The notes below the pieces were generated by a model that saw only the letters and a list, made by a program, of their open reading frames with translations, was not told the DNA's origin and made no database searches. Shown piece by piece: positions 7,973-15,345 of a DNA stretch of 19,753 nt (the stretch's first letter is position 1; every line of letters starts with the position of its first letter). The stretch is taken from positions 1-19,753 of the forward strand of contig DJMH01000113.1 of the NCBI GenBank assembly GCA_002435305.1. Reading direction: 5' to 3'. Made by a program: the position numbers and the translations under genes. This DNA is from Dehalococcoidia bacterium UBA6495. GTDB lineage: Bacteria > Chloroflexota > Dehalococcoidia > Lucifugimonadales > UBA826.

Positions 7973-8425
7973 ATGTATGACCTCGAGGATTTATATCAAG
8001 AAATCGTGATGGATCATAATAGAAGACCTCGCAATTTTGGAGAGATCAAAAATCCAACCAATTCTGCGAATGGATTCAACCCTTTATGTGGTGATCAAAT
8101 TACACTTCAGCTACACTTAAAAGACGGCTTAGTATCTGATTTAGCGTTCATCGGGGTTGGATGTGCAATATCCAAATCCTCGGCATCGATGATGACTGAG
8201 GAATTGAAAGGAAAGACATTAGATCACGCTGAAAACTTGTTTGAGGCATTCCGAAAAATGATTACCAGAAATCCTGGAGACTCATATGACTCCGACTTAT
8301 TGGGTGACTTAGAAATTCTCCAGGGAGTTTCCCGATATCCGGCGAGAATAAAATGTGCCACCCTTGCTTGGCACACTTTGCATTCAGCAATTCATGATGA
8401 AAATAACGTTGTATCTACTGAGTAG
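7973..8425 (+). CDS. sufU: Zinc-dependent sulfurtransferase SufU (first copy)
   Basis: SufU takes persulfide sulfur from the cysteine desulfurase SufS through a zinc-bound cysteine. The 150-residue product keeps the metal ligands Cys39 and Asp41 in 'NPLCGDQ', Cys64 in 'GVGCAISKSSASMMTE' and Cys128 in 'RYPARIKCATLAW'. These are nearly the same positions as in Bacillus subtilis SufU (41, 43, 66, 128). The insert with 'LGDLEILQGVSRYPARIKC' identifies the SufU type rather than the IscU scaffold. The start is the ATG at 7973; a GTG overlapping the sufD stop at 7970 would add one residue. This copy is the closer match to classical SufU, although it sits apart from sufS and next to sufD. Confidence 0.93.
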   Translation: MYDLEDLYQEIVMDHNRRPRNFGEIKNPTNSANGFNPLCGDQITLQLHLKDGLVSDLAFIGVGCAISKSSASMMTEELKGKTLDHAENLFEAFRKMITRNPGDSYDSDLLGDLEILQGVSRYPARIKCATLAWHTLHSAIHDENNVVSTE

Positions 8426-8450
8426 TTTCTACTGTAAGGTGAGGTGAGCT

Positions 8451-8879
8451 ATGCATGTACCGATTAAAGTTGATTATGGTGTGAGAGCACTGGTGGATTT
8501 AGCAATGTATGGTTCTGATGGGAATTCACTGAGAGCCTCCGATATTTCGCAGAGAACTGCCATACCAAATGCATATCTCGCCCAGGTACTTAACTCTTTG
8601 AAAAGGGCGGGATTTGTCAAAAGTACCAGAGGTCCGAACGGAGGTCATGAACTGGCGGTTGATCCGGAAAGAATACATTTGAGTTCTATCATGGAAGTGT
8701 TGGATGGTACGGATAATTTGGTCAATTGCTTGATTGACGATAATTTCTGCGTTCATTCCCCAGCATGTGCCCAGAAAGAAATATGGAGGACGGTTGAGGA
8801 AGCAATACACGGGGTTTTATTCTCAATAACGGTATCTGATTTAGCTAGAAGAACTCAATTAATCAAATTACAGCTATAA
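8451..8879 (+). CDS. Rrf2-family transcriptional regulator with three cysteines (IscR/SufR-like)
   Basis: Rrf2 proteins are winged helix-turn-helix regulators, many of which sense iron-sulfur status through a bound cluster. The 142-residue product begins with 'KVDYGVRALVDLA' and has the recognition region 'IPNAYLAQVLNSLKRAGFV' (38-56) and the wing 'RGPNGGHELA' (60-69). Three cysteines, Cys93, Cys100 and Cys106, are spaced x6 and x5 apart in the usual cluster-binding loop before 'IW'. This suggests an Fe-S sensing regulator of the surrounding operon, acting at the palindrome in front of sufB, though that is inference. A strong ribosome binding site (AAGGTGAGGTGAG) precedes the ATG. It lies inside the operon, between the sufU and sufS genes, so it would be autoregulated. 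Confidence 0.92.
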   Translation: MHVPIKVDYGVRALVDLAMYGSDGNSLRASDISQRTAIPNAYLAQVLNSLKRAGFVKSTRGPNGGHELAVDPERIHLSSIMEVLDGTDNLVNCLIDDNFCVHSPACAQKEIWRTVEEAIHGVLFSITVSDLARRTQLIKLQL

Positions 8880-8923
8880 AGCAACACCTAAATGTCATCT
8901 TTGTTTGGGAGTAAATTTATTTA

Positions 8924-10165
8924 ATGTTCAATGTTGAAAAAATAAGAGATGATTTTCCGATCCTATCTAAAAATGTCTATGGTAACCCTTTGGTTTATCT
9001 AGATAATGCTGCTACTAGCCAGAAACCTCGACAGGTAATCGATGCTTTAGTTGATTACTACGAAAATTATAATGCAAACGTTCACAGAGGTGTTCACACA
9101 TTAAGTATGGAGGCCACAGATAAATTTGAAGAAGCAAGGGAAAAAGTGGCTACATTTATTAATTCTGAGTCTTCTGACTTAGTTGTGTGGACTAGGAATG
9201 CTTCTGAAGGTTTAAATCTCATCGCTTATTCATGGGGGGAAGACAATGTGCATGAAGGAGATGAGATTTTGTTGACCCCAATGGAACATCACAGCAATTT
9301 GGTTCCCTGGCAAGAACTTGCCAGGAGGAAAAACGCAGTCATAAAGTTTATCCCCATGCGAGAAAACGGAACGTTAGATATGGATAAAGTTGATGACCTG
9401 ATTACAGAGAGGACAGTTCTTGTATCGGCAGTTCATATGTCAAATGCCTTAGGCACTATTAATTCAGTAAGAGAATTGGGACAAAAAGCTCATCAACAGG
9501 GCGCAAAAATTTTGGTAGACGGAGCGCAGAGTGTACCCCATATGCCTACGAATGTTCAGGAATTGGATTGTGACTTCTTAGTATTTTCAGGGCATAAAAT
9601 GTTAGGACCCACAGGAATAGGGGCCCTGTATGTGAAGCGGGATATATTGAACACTATGGAACCTTTCCTGATGGGAGGCGAAATGGTACTGGAAGTATCT
9701 TATGAAGAGGCATCTTGGGCAGATTTGCCAATGAGATTTGAGGCCGGGACTCCTAACATAGCTGATTCTATTGGGCTTGGCTCCGCTGTTGATTATCTAA
9801 ATGACCTAGGTATGGAGAATGTTAGAACGCATGAGAAGAATTTAACCAGTTACGCATTAAATAAGTTTAAGGAAGCAGATTTAGACGGCATGGACCTGTT
9901 TGGACCGGACGATCCTGAGGTAAGGGGTGGAGTATTTTCTTTTAATACGGTAGATGTTCATCCCCACGATTTGGGAACATTCCTTGACAGGATGGGCATT
10001 GCTGTAAGAACAGGGCATCATTGTGCTATGCCCTTGGTACGGAGCTTGGGAGTGGCAGCCACTGTAAGAGCAAGCTTTTACTTATATAACACCGAAAGGG
10101 AAGTGGATATTTTGGTAGATGGTGTAACAGAAGCGCTGAGGTATTTCAGGGATGGATCAAAATAA
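8924..10165 (+). CDS. sufS: Cysteine desulfurase SufS
   Basis: SufS is a pyridoxal-phosphate enzyme that removes sulfur from L-cysteine, giving alanine and an enzyme-bound persulfide for cluster assembly. The 413-residue product is full length. 'YLDNAATSQKP' (25-35) is the N-terminal signature, 'VDGAQSVPH' (198-206) holds the cofactor aspartate D199, and 'FSGHKMLGPTGIGALY' (221-236) holds the Schiff-base lysine K225. 'RTGHHCAMPL' (362-371) holds the catalytic Cys367 on the short loop of group II enzymes. The gap of 44 bases after the rrf2 gene has no strong promoter, and its GGGAG lies 12 bases from the ATG, farther than usual. Its 3' end overlaps the second sufU by 14 bases. Confidence 0.97.
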   Translation: MFNVEKIRDDFPILSKNVYGNPLVYLDNAATSQKPRQVIDALVDYYENYNANVHRGVHTLSMEATDKFEEAREKVATFINSESSDLVVWTRNASEGLNLIAYSWGEDNVHEGDEILLTPMEHHSNLVPWQELARRKNAVIKFIPMRENGTLDMDKVDDLITERTVLVSAVHMSNALGTINSVRELGQKAHQQGAKILVDGAQSVPHMPTNVQELDCDFLVFSGHKMLGPTGIGALYVKRDILNTMEPFLMGGEMVLEVSYEEASWADLPMRFEAGTPNIADSIGLGSAVDYLNDLGMENVRTHEKNLTSYALNKFKEADLDGMDLFGPDDPEVRGGVFSFNTVDVHPHDLGTFLDRMGIAVRTGHHCAMPLVRSLGVAATVRASFYLYNTEREVDILVDGVTEALRYFRDGSK

Positions 10166-10598
10166 TATCGATGATATTTATAGGGATAGAGTTATCCTTG
10201 ATCATTGCCGAAACCCTCGAAACACTTCATTAATTGATCATTTTGATCTAACAGGCGATGCGATAAACCCCTTTTGTGGTGACGAAGTCCATTTTCAAAT
10301 TGGCTTAAAGGGCAAAAACTTAATTGAGCGCATCCAATTTTCTGGGGATGGATGCGCTATAAATATGGCTTCTGGGTCATTGTTGTCAGAGGCAGTCACC
10401 GGTTTAACGATTCAAGAAGCAGCACTACTATCCATCAGGTTTGTCGAGTCAATGAGGAAACCTACCGGGGAAAATGTGGGAGGTGAATTTTTAGGAGAGC
10501 TTTCAGCTTTGATTAGCGTTAGGAATTTCCCTGTAAGGGTAAAATGTGCGTTATTGGCGTGGTCTGCTCTTGAGGATGCTCTTTCAGAAAGAAAATAA
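10152..10598 (+). CDS. SufU-like zinc sulfurtransferase (second, divergent copy)
   Basis: A second SufU/IscU-fold protein in the same operon, 148 residues. The metal ligands are intact: Cys42 and Asp44 in 'NPFCGDE', Cys68 in 'SGDGCAINMASGSLLSE' and Cys132 in 'FPVRVKCALLAWSALEDAL'. It is clearly diverged from the first copy: the 'LGDLEILQGV' block reads 'LGELSALISV', and there is an additional cysteine at position 19. Its start lies inside the sufS end, the position where sufU sits in Bacillus, so it may be the real partner of this SufS. Alternatively it could have a specialised acceptor or scaffold role. It is the last gene of the operon; one base separates it from the opposing gene. Confidence 0.9.
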   Translation: MDQNNIDDIYRDRVILDHCRNPRNTSLIDHFDLTGDAINPFCGDEVHFQIGLKGKNLIERIQFSGDGCAINMASGSLLSEAVTGLTIQEAALLSIRFVESMRKPTGENVGGEFLGELSALISVRNFPVRVKCALLAWSALEDALSERK

Positions 10599-10599
10599 A

Positions 10600-12363
10600 T
10601 CAACGATCGAGCCACACTCTCTCCCAATGTGAATATTCGAACCCAGAAAAGTTTGGATGCATGTTTTTTAAATCCTCAGTCCATGCCCATAGGCTTTTTT
10701 GGGTCGCGGGCATGAAACGATAGGATTTCTCTAGTAGGTGAATGTTTATGCTATTGATGATCTCGGAGCGTTTTTCAAGATTGTATTCTTGGGACTGTTC
10801 TTCTATGAGCTCATCTAGTCTCGAATCTTGGTGATTTGAGGTATTCCATTCACCTTGACTGTGAAGTACCGGGATAACAAAACTGTTTGTCGATGATTGA
10901 GGAAATGTTGGCCCCATTAACACATCGAAATCACCTTGCCTCCAGACTTTTTCGACATATTGCCTACGGTTCACAAAATTAATTATTGGGTCAAACCCCA
11001 CAGCTTCAAGCTGTTGGGAGGCAATTTCCGCGCTTTCCTTATACCGTGAACCAAAATCACTTGTGGTTATGACTATTGGAACAATTTCTTTTAAGGCTTC
11101 TGGTTGTTGGAAGGGGTAAAAATGTGATTCCCAATCAGACCTGTCCGGAATCCATGATGGATGATTGGTGACAAACCCTAATGAGAAAAAAGCATAATTG
11201 TGCCAGGCTTTTTGGATGATCTCGTCAGGATTTATCGATGATCTGGCCAAAAATCTCGTACTATCATCGTTAAATGGTGGTATTGCTGTGTTAAAAACTA
11301 TTTCAAAACCTAGTCCTGGTTCCGGATTTTCAAGTGCTATGTCTAACTCTGATAAATAATTCTCTATGTTATAAACGTCAATCAACCCCACGCTATAGGC
11401 GCTTAATCTTGCTTGAGGATCTGTGATGATATGAAACTCTATAGAATCCAAATATGGAGGATTAGGTGCTGAATAAACATTTTCTACTGATGAATAGGAA
11501 TCGGCTACAAGTTTCGCCAACCTCCAAGGACCAGACCCAATGGGTGGAACTGATTCCATTTTCGTGGAGTTACTGATGTTTGATTTTGATAATAATTTAG
11601 ATCTCCCGTCTGCTAAAGAGATGAAAAAATCTGCATCCGGGACATTTAAGTTTATCTGAATTTGATCTTCGGACTTTATATCTATACTGCGGACCATATG
11701 AAACCTGTTCCAATGTTCCTGATCTTTAGCCATCTGGCGATCTAAACTAAACTTTATGTCTTCTGGCGACACGGTTTTCATACTGTCCGATTCTTCAGAT
11801 ATCCACTTGATATTTGTGTCAACATCAAAAACAAACGTTTTGTTATCTACCATTTGCCATGATTTGCAGACATCGCATTCCGTGGCTTTAGAAGGTAATG
11901 TGATGTTGGGTCCATTACTAAATTTCAAAAGTCTTTGATAAATTATTCCCATTCCCCAGGCGGCGTGTGCGCCAGAATAATTTTCATGAGGGTCTAATGA
12001 GTCGAAATAATGTTTCGAAATCAATTTTAAGGTTCCGCCTCGTTTTCCCTGAAATACCGGCGGATTATTCTTCTTAGAAGTGGTGGGTCCTAATATATTA
12101 TCTGGAGATTCTTTTTCTATTGATAGAGGGGTAGGCGTCACCGTTTCTTGGATAGGCGGGTGAGCTGCCTCAGGGCTTAGTTTTATTCCTATTGTAGGCA
12201 GGGGTGCCTTATCCATATTCATAGAACGTTGATTATTGAAAATTTCCGGTTTCAATTTGGATTGATCTGTACATGCGAAAGAAACAAATCCTGTTACGAG
12301 GCCAAATATCACTGCTAGGTGCACGAAATTTTTCATACGGGAGGGGCCATTACACAATTTCAA
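10600..12363 (-). CDS. Family-5 extracellular solute-binding lipoprotein (peptide/nickel/oligopeptide type)
   Basis: Proteins of this family (DppA/OppA-like) capture peptides, nickel or other solutes outside the membrane and hand them to an ABC permease. The 587-residue product has a hydrophobic signal segment (about 13-30) ending in 'SFAC', a plausible lipoprotein cleavage site at Cys31, then a Pro/Thr-rich linker. The binding domain runs from about 108 ('RGGTLKLISKHYFDSLDPH') to the end, with 'YQRLLKF', 'SPEDIKFSLDRQ' and 'GSGPWRL' typical of the family. I chose the TTG at 12363, which has AAAGG seven bases upstream. An ATG at 12336 gives a neater signal peptide but has no ribosome site. 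No permease or ATPase of its family is nearby, so its transporter partner must be elsewhere. A CDVC pair at 163-166 is unusual. The ligand cannot be predicted. Confidence 0.88.
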   Translation of the reverse strand: MKLCNGPSRMKNFVHLAVIFGLVTGFVSFACTDQSKLKPEIFNNQRSMNMDKAPLPTIGIKLSPEAAHPPIQETVTPTPLSIEKESPDNILGPTTSKKNNPPVFQGKRGGTLKLISKHYFDSLDPHENYSGAHAAWGMGIIYQRLLKFSNGPNITLPSKATECDVCKSWQMVDNKTFVFDVDTNIKWISEESDSMKTVSPEDIKFSLDRQMAKDQEHWNRFHMVRSIDIKSEDQIQINLNVPDADFFISLADGRSKLLSKSNISNSTKMESVPPIGSGPWRLAKLVADSYSSVENVYSAPNPPYLDSIEFHIITDPQARLSAYSVGLIDVYNIENYLSELDIALENPEPGLGFEIVFNTAIPPFNDDSTRFLARSSINPDEIIQKAWHNYAFFSLGFVTNHPSWIPDRSDWESHFYPFQQPEALKEIVPIVITTSDFGSRYKESAEIASQQLEAVGFDPIINFVNRRQYVEKVWRQGDFDVLMGPTFPQSSTNSFVIPVLHSQGEWNTSNHQDSRLDELIEEQSQEYNLEKRSEIINSINIHLLEKSYRFMPATQKSLWAWTEDLKNMHPNFSGFEYSHWERVWLDR

Positions 12364-12370
12364 TAATTAA

Positions 12371-12375
12371 CCTTT
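12371..12375 (-). promoter_or_regulatory. Ribosome binding site supporting a TTG start
   Basis: AAAGG on the minus strand lies seven bases before the TTG at 12363-12361. The alternative ATG at 12336 is preceded by a C-rich stretch without any such site, so the TTG is preferred for the solute-binding protein. Confidence 0.4.
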
Positions 12376-12395
12376 ATGGTGATTGATGATTTAAG

Positions 12396-12401
12396 TATAA
12401 T
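12396..12401 (+). promoter_or_regulatory. Candidate -10 element for the TatD gene, overlapping an opposing -10-like box
   Basis: A consensus TATAAT lies 42 bases before the TatD-family ATG, without a good -35 box. The overlapping minus-strand sequence reads TATACT and could serve the divergent solute-binding protein gene. Confidence 0.3.
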
Positions 12402-12443
12402 CAACGTCAGTAATCTTTGACATTACGTTTATGATGGTCCCAT

Positions 12444-13241
12444 ATGTTGATTGACACCCATGTTCATTTAGATGCTTTTCCTGATAGTGAGATTGAGGCT
12501 ATTTTAGGCCGAGGTCACGATGTGGGAGTTGGGTTCGTCATATGTGCAGGTACGACGGTCGATTCCTCTATTCGGTGTATTGAGCTGTCACGAAGATTCC
12601 ACCCCTTTTTTTCTGGGGTGGGAGTACATCCAATGGACATATCCAAACCGCTGACGACGAAAGACTATCAGACATTAACGGAATTAGCTTCAACTGAACC
12701 AAAGGTTATAGTGATGAGCGAAATCGGATTAGATTATATGGAGGGTATGCCTGACAGGGCGTGGCAATTTTCAGCCTTCAGAGAGCAAATTAGTATCGCT
12801 AGGGCACTAAAATTACCTATCGTCTTTCACAGCCGAGAAGCTCATCAGGATTGTTTGAGAGTTTTGAAAGAAGAAAAGGGCTATGAAGTAGGTGGAATAA
12901 TGCACTATTTTCAAGGTTCATTAGAGGAGGCTCGGCAGGTCATAGATTTGGGATTTTATATATCAATTGCCAGGCCAATATTTCGGTTACCCCATCTTCA
13001 AGAAGTCGTCGCTAAGATCCCGATAGAAAACATAGTTATTGAGACGGATTCGGCCCCTCAACCATTTAAAAAAAATCGTGATAATTGGACAGAGCCTCGT
13101 TACCTAAGACCCATTATGGAAAAAATTGCTGAGCTTAAAGGTATGGATACAGGTATGGTGGAAGCCTCACTATTTCAAAATACTAAAAAACTACTATCAG
13201 GCCAATGGGACATCGTAACGAAATTCGTTTCTAATTCCTAA
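12444..13241 (+). CDS. TatD-family metal-dependent hydrolase (probable DNase)
   Basis: TatD proteins are TIM-barrel hydrolases with two metal ions; characterised members act as 3'-5' exonucleases or deoxyribonucleases in the cytosol. The 265-residue product shows all expected metal ligands: His6 and His8 in 'DTHVHLD', Glu93 in 'SEIGLDY', His129 in 'VFHSREA', His154 in 'IMHYFQGS' and Asp202 in 'IETDSAPQ'. The 'NWTEPRYL' that follows is also typical. I use the ATG at 12444; there is no clear ribosome site, and a TTG one codon later is equally possible. The C-terminus overlaps the opposing Yip1-like gene by four bases. The molecular function is known only at family level. Confidence 0.9.
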   Translation: MLIDTHVHLDAFPDSEIEAILGRGHDVGVGFVICAGTTVDSSIRCIELSRRFHPFFSGVGVHPMDISKPLTTKDYQTLTELASTEPKVIVMSEIGLDYMEGMPDRAWQFSAFREQISIARALKLPIVFHSREAHQDCLRVLKEEKGYEVGGIMHYFQGSLEEARQVIDLGFYISIARPIFRLPHLQEVVAKIPIENIVIETDSAPQPFKKNRDNWTEPRYLRPIMEKIAELKGMDTGMVEASLFQNTKKLLSGQWDIVTKFVSNS

Positions 13242-13783
13242 TCCACCATAGAATTCGTGAAATATGGGCCTATAATCATCAACCATGGAAGCAATATCCA
13301 TGCGATGAACCACCCTATCACCGAAGGGAAAAATGCTTTCAAAAGGGTAATGTTATGAGTTGTTTTTACCCCGACGGTTACCGCGACTAATAACCACACT
13401 AAAGTTATTAATAGTATGTAATCTCCCACTATGGGGATCGTTGCTAAAATTAATCCAACTCCCGGACCATATGCTATGCCAGTACTACGAACAGTATCTC
13501 TAAACTCTGCGTCTCCCCCCATAAGCCCGCATAACGTGTTGGTGATGAATGACCACATCATCAGCCCAACAAAAATAGTGGAAAATGCTACTGCCATCAT
13601 TTGAAGGCGAGCGAAATCGCTTTCTGAATTAATCACGGTACCTTTGTAATGCAGGTATATTGCGCTTGAAAAGCCCGTAATTGCCACCGTCCCCAGAGAT
13701 TGTATGACAAGTTCTGGCCGGTTTTTAAATTCAGGATAAATTTGTTTATTTAAGATGGCAGCTTTAATGAGGTTATCGATCAT
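13238..13783 (-). CDS. Yip1-domain integral membrane protein
   Basis: A 181-residue membrane protein with about five hydrophobic segments (roughly 27-45, 61-83, 103-119, 121-139 and 150-173). The stretch 'LMGGDAEFRDTVRSTGIAY' (87-105), followed by 'GPGVGLILATIPIVG', resembles the Yip1/YIPF domain, in which a glycine-rich cytoplasmic loop precedes paired helices. The bacterial members have no well-defined function. No ribosome binding site is visible before the ATG. The gene is convergent with, and overlaps, the TatD-family gene, and it diverges from the sodium-pump genes, so it does not share an operon with either. A conserved functional partner cannot be inferred. Confidence 0.7.
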   Translation of the reverse strand: MIDNLIKAAILNKQIYPEFKNRPELVIQSLGTVAITGFSSAIYLHYKGTVINSESDFARLQMMAVAFSTIFVGLMMWSFITNTLCGLMGGDAEFRDTVRSTGIAYGPGVGLILATIPIVGDYILLITLVWLLVAVTVGVKTTHNITLLKAFFPSVIGWFIAWILLPWLMIIGPYFTNSMVD

Positions 13784-13935
13784 AAATGGTATTTGCTATT
13801 GTAATGTCGTTTCGGGTTCCGACAAAATATTGATAATAGTGTAAAATCCTTACGTCCTAAAATCCTAGCATAACTGGTGTAATTCTCATCGACTCATCGA
13901 TCCTAACAGAAGGTGCCTATCTAACAGTTATTGGT

Positions 13936-14142
13936 ATGGGCACATCATTTATACTCCTTTTAGTATTGATTGTCTCAATATTAGCGACTAAATACGTTTC
14001 TAATAAAATAGACCCTCCCTACGTACCTCCTAGCGAAGAGCAACAACAGGAGTTGGCCAGAAAAGCAAAGGCAGCCGCCGCTGCCTTTGCTTTTCTGGCT
14101 GCTAAAGGACGTGATCCTGAAATAGATTCCAAGGTGAAATAA
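13936..14142 (+). CDS. Small OadG-like subunit of a sodium-pumping decarboxylase
   Basis: A 68-residue protein with one N-terminal transmembrane helix (about 3-19), a Pro-rich stretch 'DPPYVPPSEEQQ' and an Ala-rich cytoplasmic helix 'ARKAKAAAAAFAFLAA' (41-56). This is the layout of the gamma subunits (OadG/MmdC-like) that tie the carboxyltransferase to the membrane beta subunit. The assignment rests mostly on position directly before oadB, because such small proteins are poorly conserved. No ribosome binding site is seen before the ATG, and a leaderless or weakly translated mRNA is possible. The DNA for the Ala-rich helix forms a perfect 20-bp hairpin (separate entry). About 150 bases with only weak promoter-like AT-rich boxes separate it from the divergent Yip1-like gene. 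Confidence 0.7.
   Translation: MGTSFILLLVLIVSILATKYVSNKIDPPYVPPSEEQQQELARKAKAAAAAFAFLAAKGRDPEIDSKVK
14056..14099 (+). repeat. Perfect 20-bp inverted repeat with 4-base loop inside the oadG-like gene
   Basis: The left arm (14056-14075, beginning GCCAGAAAAG) is the exact reverse complement of the right arm (14080-14099, ending CTTTTCTGGC), with the loop CGCC at 14076-14079. Two more G-T pairs could extend the stem in RNA (14055/14100 and 14054/14101). It starts on a codon boundary, so both strands of the palindrome encode the same Ala-rich peptide. No T run follows it. In mRNA it would be a very stable stem 77 bases before the oadB start. Confidence 0.95.
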
Positions 14143-14175
14143 TAGAATCGGTCACATTGATGGTGCACATAAGTG

Positions 14176-15342
14176 ATGGAACAACTTCTTGATTTTATAA
14201 GAACAACAGGCCTCGCCAATTTAGGGTGGCGAGATGTCGTGATGATTTTTGTTGGCATTATATTTATATACCTCGCCATAAAAAAAGACTGGGAACCATA
14301 TGAACTCCTGCCAATAGGATTGGGAATAATAGCCGCGAATCTGCCTTTGACCGGTTTAATTACACCACCAACTTCAGATTCTTTGAATCAAGAGGCAGGG
14401 ATATTCGGTATCTTTTTTCATTACGGATTATCTTTTTGGAATATATTGCCGCCTATTATTTTTCTTGGAATAGGCTCACTGACAGATTTTGGCCCGGTAA
14501 TAGCAAATCCCAAAACTTTACTTTTGGGTGCTGCCGCTCAAATAGGCATATTTGTTGCATTTTGGGGAGCTTTAATGGCAGGATCTCTAGGAATTCTAGG
14601 AATGGATTTTGGAATTGAAGAGGCGGCCTCAATTGGTATCATCGGTGGAGCAGACGGTCCTACAACGATATTCCTTTCTGCACGGTTGGCACCAGAGATA
14701 TTAGGTATAACGGCTGTTATAGCCTACTCTTACATGGCAGCCGTTGCATTTATACAACCCCCATTAATGAAAATGTTCACTACGGAAAAAGAGCGGCAAA
14801 TAGTTATGCGACCTCTCAGAGAGGTTTCAAAACTTGAAAAATTAATATTTCCTAACGTCGCGTTGATAGCGATAATATTGATGGTTCCCAAATCTGCCCC
14901 ATTGATTGCCATGTTCATGATAGGTAATTTGTTCCGCGAGAGTGGAGTTGTCCCCCGATTGACAAAATCTGCATCTAATGAGATTTTGAATATCGCCACA
15001 ATTTTCCTAATGATTACAGTAGGCACCCAACTCACCGCCGCCAGAGTCTTCGACTGGCAGACTATGGTGATATTGATTCTTGGTTTAGTTGCTTTCTCTT
15101 GTGGGACTATTGGCGGGATACTATTTGCGAAAATCATGAATTTATTTCTCAATGAAAAGATAAATCCCCTTATTGGTTCAGCCGGTGTCTCAGCTGTACC
15201 AATGGCTGCACGCATTTCACATCATATCGGACAGGAAGCGAATCCGAATAATTTTTTGTTGCCCCATGCCATGGGTCCTAACGTGGCGGGGGTGATTGGA
15301 TCTGCTGTAATAGCAGGCGTTTTTATATCATTGGTGCCTTAG
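14176..15342 (+). CDS. Sodium ion-translocating decarboxylase beta subunit (OadB/MmdB/GcdB type)
   Basis: This membrane subunit releases CO2 from carboxybiotin and uses the energy to pump Na+ out of the cell, in oxaloacetate, methylmalonyl-CoA or glutaconyl-CoA decarboxylases. The 388-residue product is a multi-pass membrane protein with the hallmark 'GIIGGADGPTTIFLSARLAP' (154-173), in which Asp160 is the key sodium-binding aspartate. Other family blocks are 'PPIIFLGIGSLTDFGP' and, near the C-terminus, 'HAMGPNVAGVIGSA'. The ATG at 14176 is chosen; a GTG one codon earlier is equally close to the weak upstream site. It lies 33 bases after the oadG-like gene and 3 bases before a biotin carrier gene. 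Which decarboxylase it belongs to cannot be told, since the alpha subunit is not here. Confidence 0.93.
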   Translation: MEQLLDFIRTTGLANLGWRDVVMIFVGIIFIYLAIKKDWEPYELLPIGLGIIAANLPLTGLITPPTSDSLNQEAGIFGIFFHYGLSFWNILPPIIFLGIGSLTDFGPVIANPKTLLLGAAAQIGIFVAFWGALMAGSLGILGMDFGIEEAASIGIIGGADGPTTIFLSARLAPEILGITAVIAYSYMAAVAFIQPPLMKMFTTEKERQIVMRPLREVSKLEKLIFPNVALIAIILMVPKSAPLIAMFMIGNLFRESGVVPRLTKSASNEILNIATIFLMITVGTQLTAARVFDWQTMVILILGLVAFSCGTIGGILFAKIMNLFLNEKINPLIGSAGVSAVPMAARISHHIGQEANPNNFLLPHAMGPNVAGVIGSAVIAGVFISLVP

Positions 15343-15345
15343 TCA

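Noticed and set aside
11863..11877. CDVC in the solute-binding protein as a heme c site
   Set aside because: The residue after the second cysteine pair is lysine rather than histidine, so it is not a CxxCH heme motif.
13886..13899. ATCGA/TCGAT inverted repeat upstream of the oadG-like gene
   Set aside because: Five-base arms with a four-base gap are too short to separate from chance without comparison to relatives.
14056..14099. The hairpin as a rho-independent terminator
   Set aside because: It lies inside a coding frame, lacks a following T run, and the downstream oadB and biotin-carrier genes are clearly part of the same transcription unit.
14019..14279. An 86-codon open frame on the minus strand across the oadG-like gene, repeating the same Ala-rich peptide
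   Set aside because: It is a consequence of the in-phase palindrome at 14056-14099, and the rest of the frame looks like no protein family; it overlaps two well-supported plus-strand genes.
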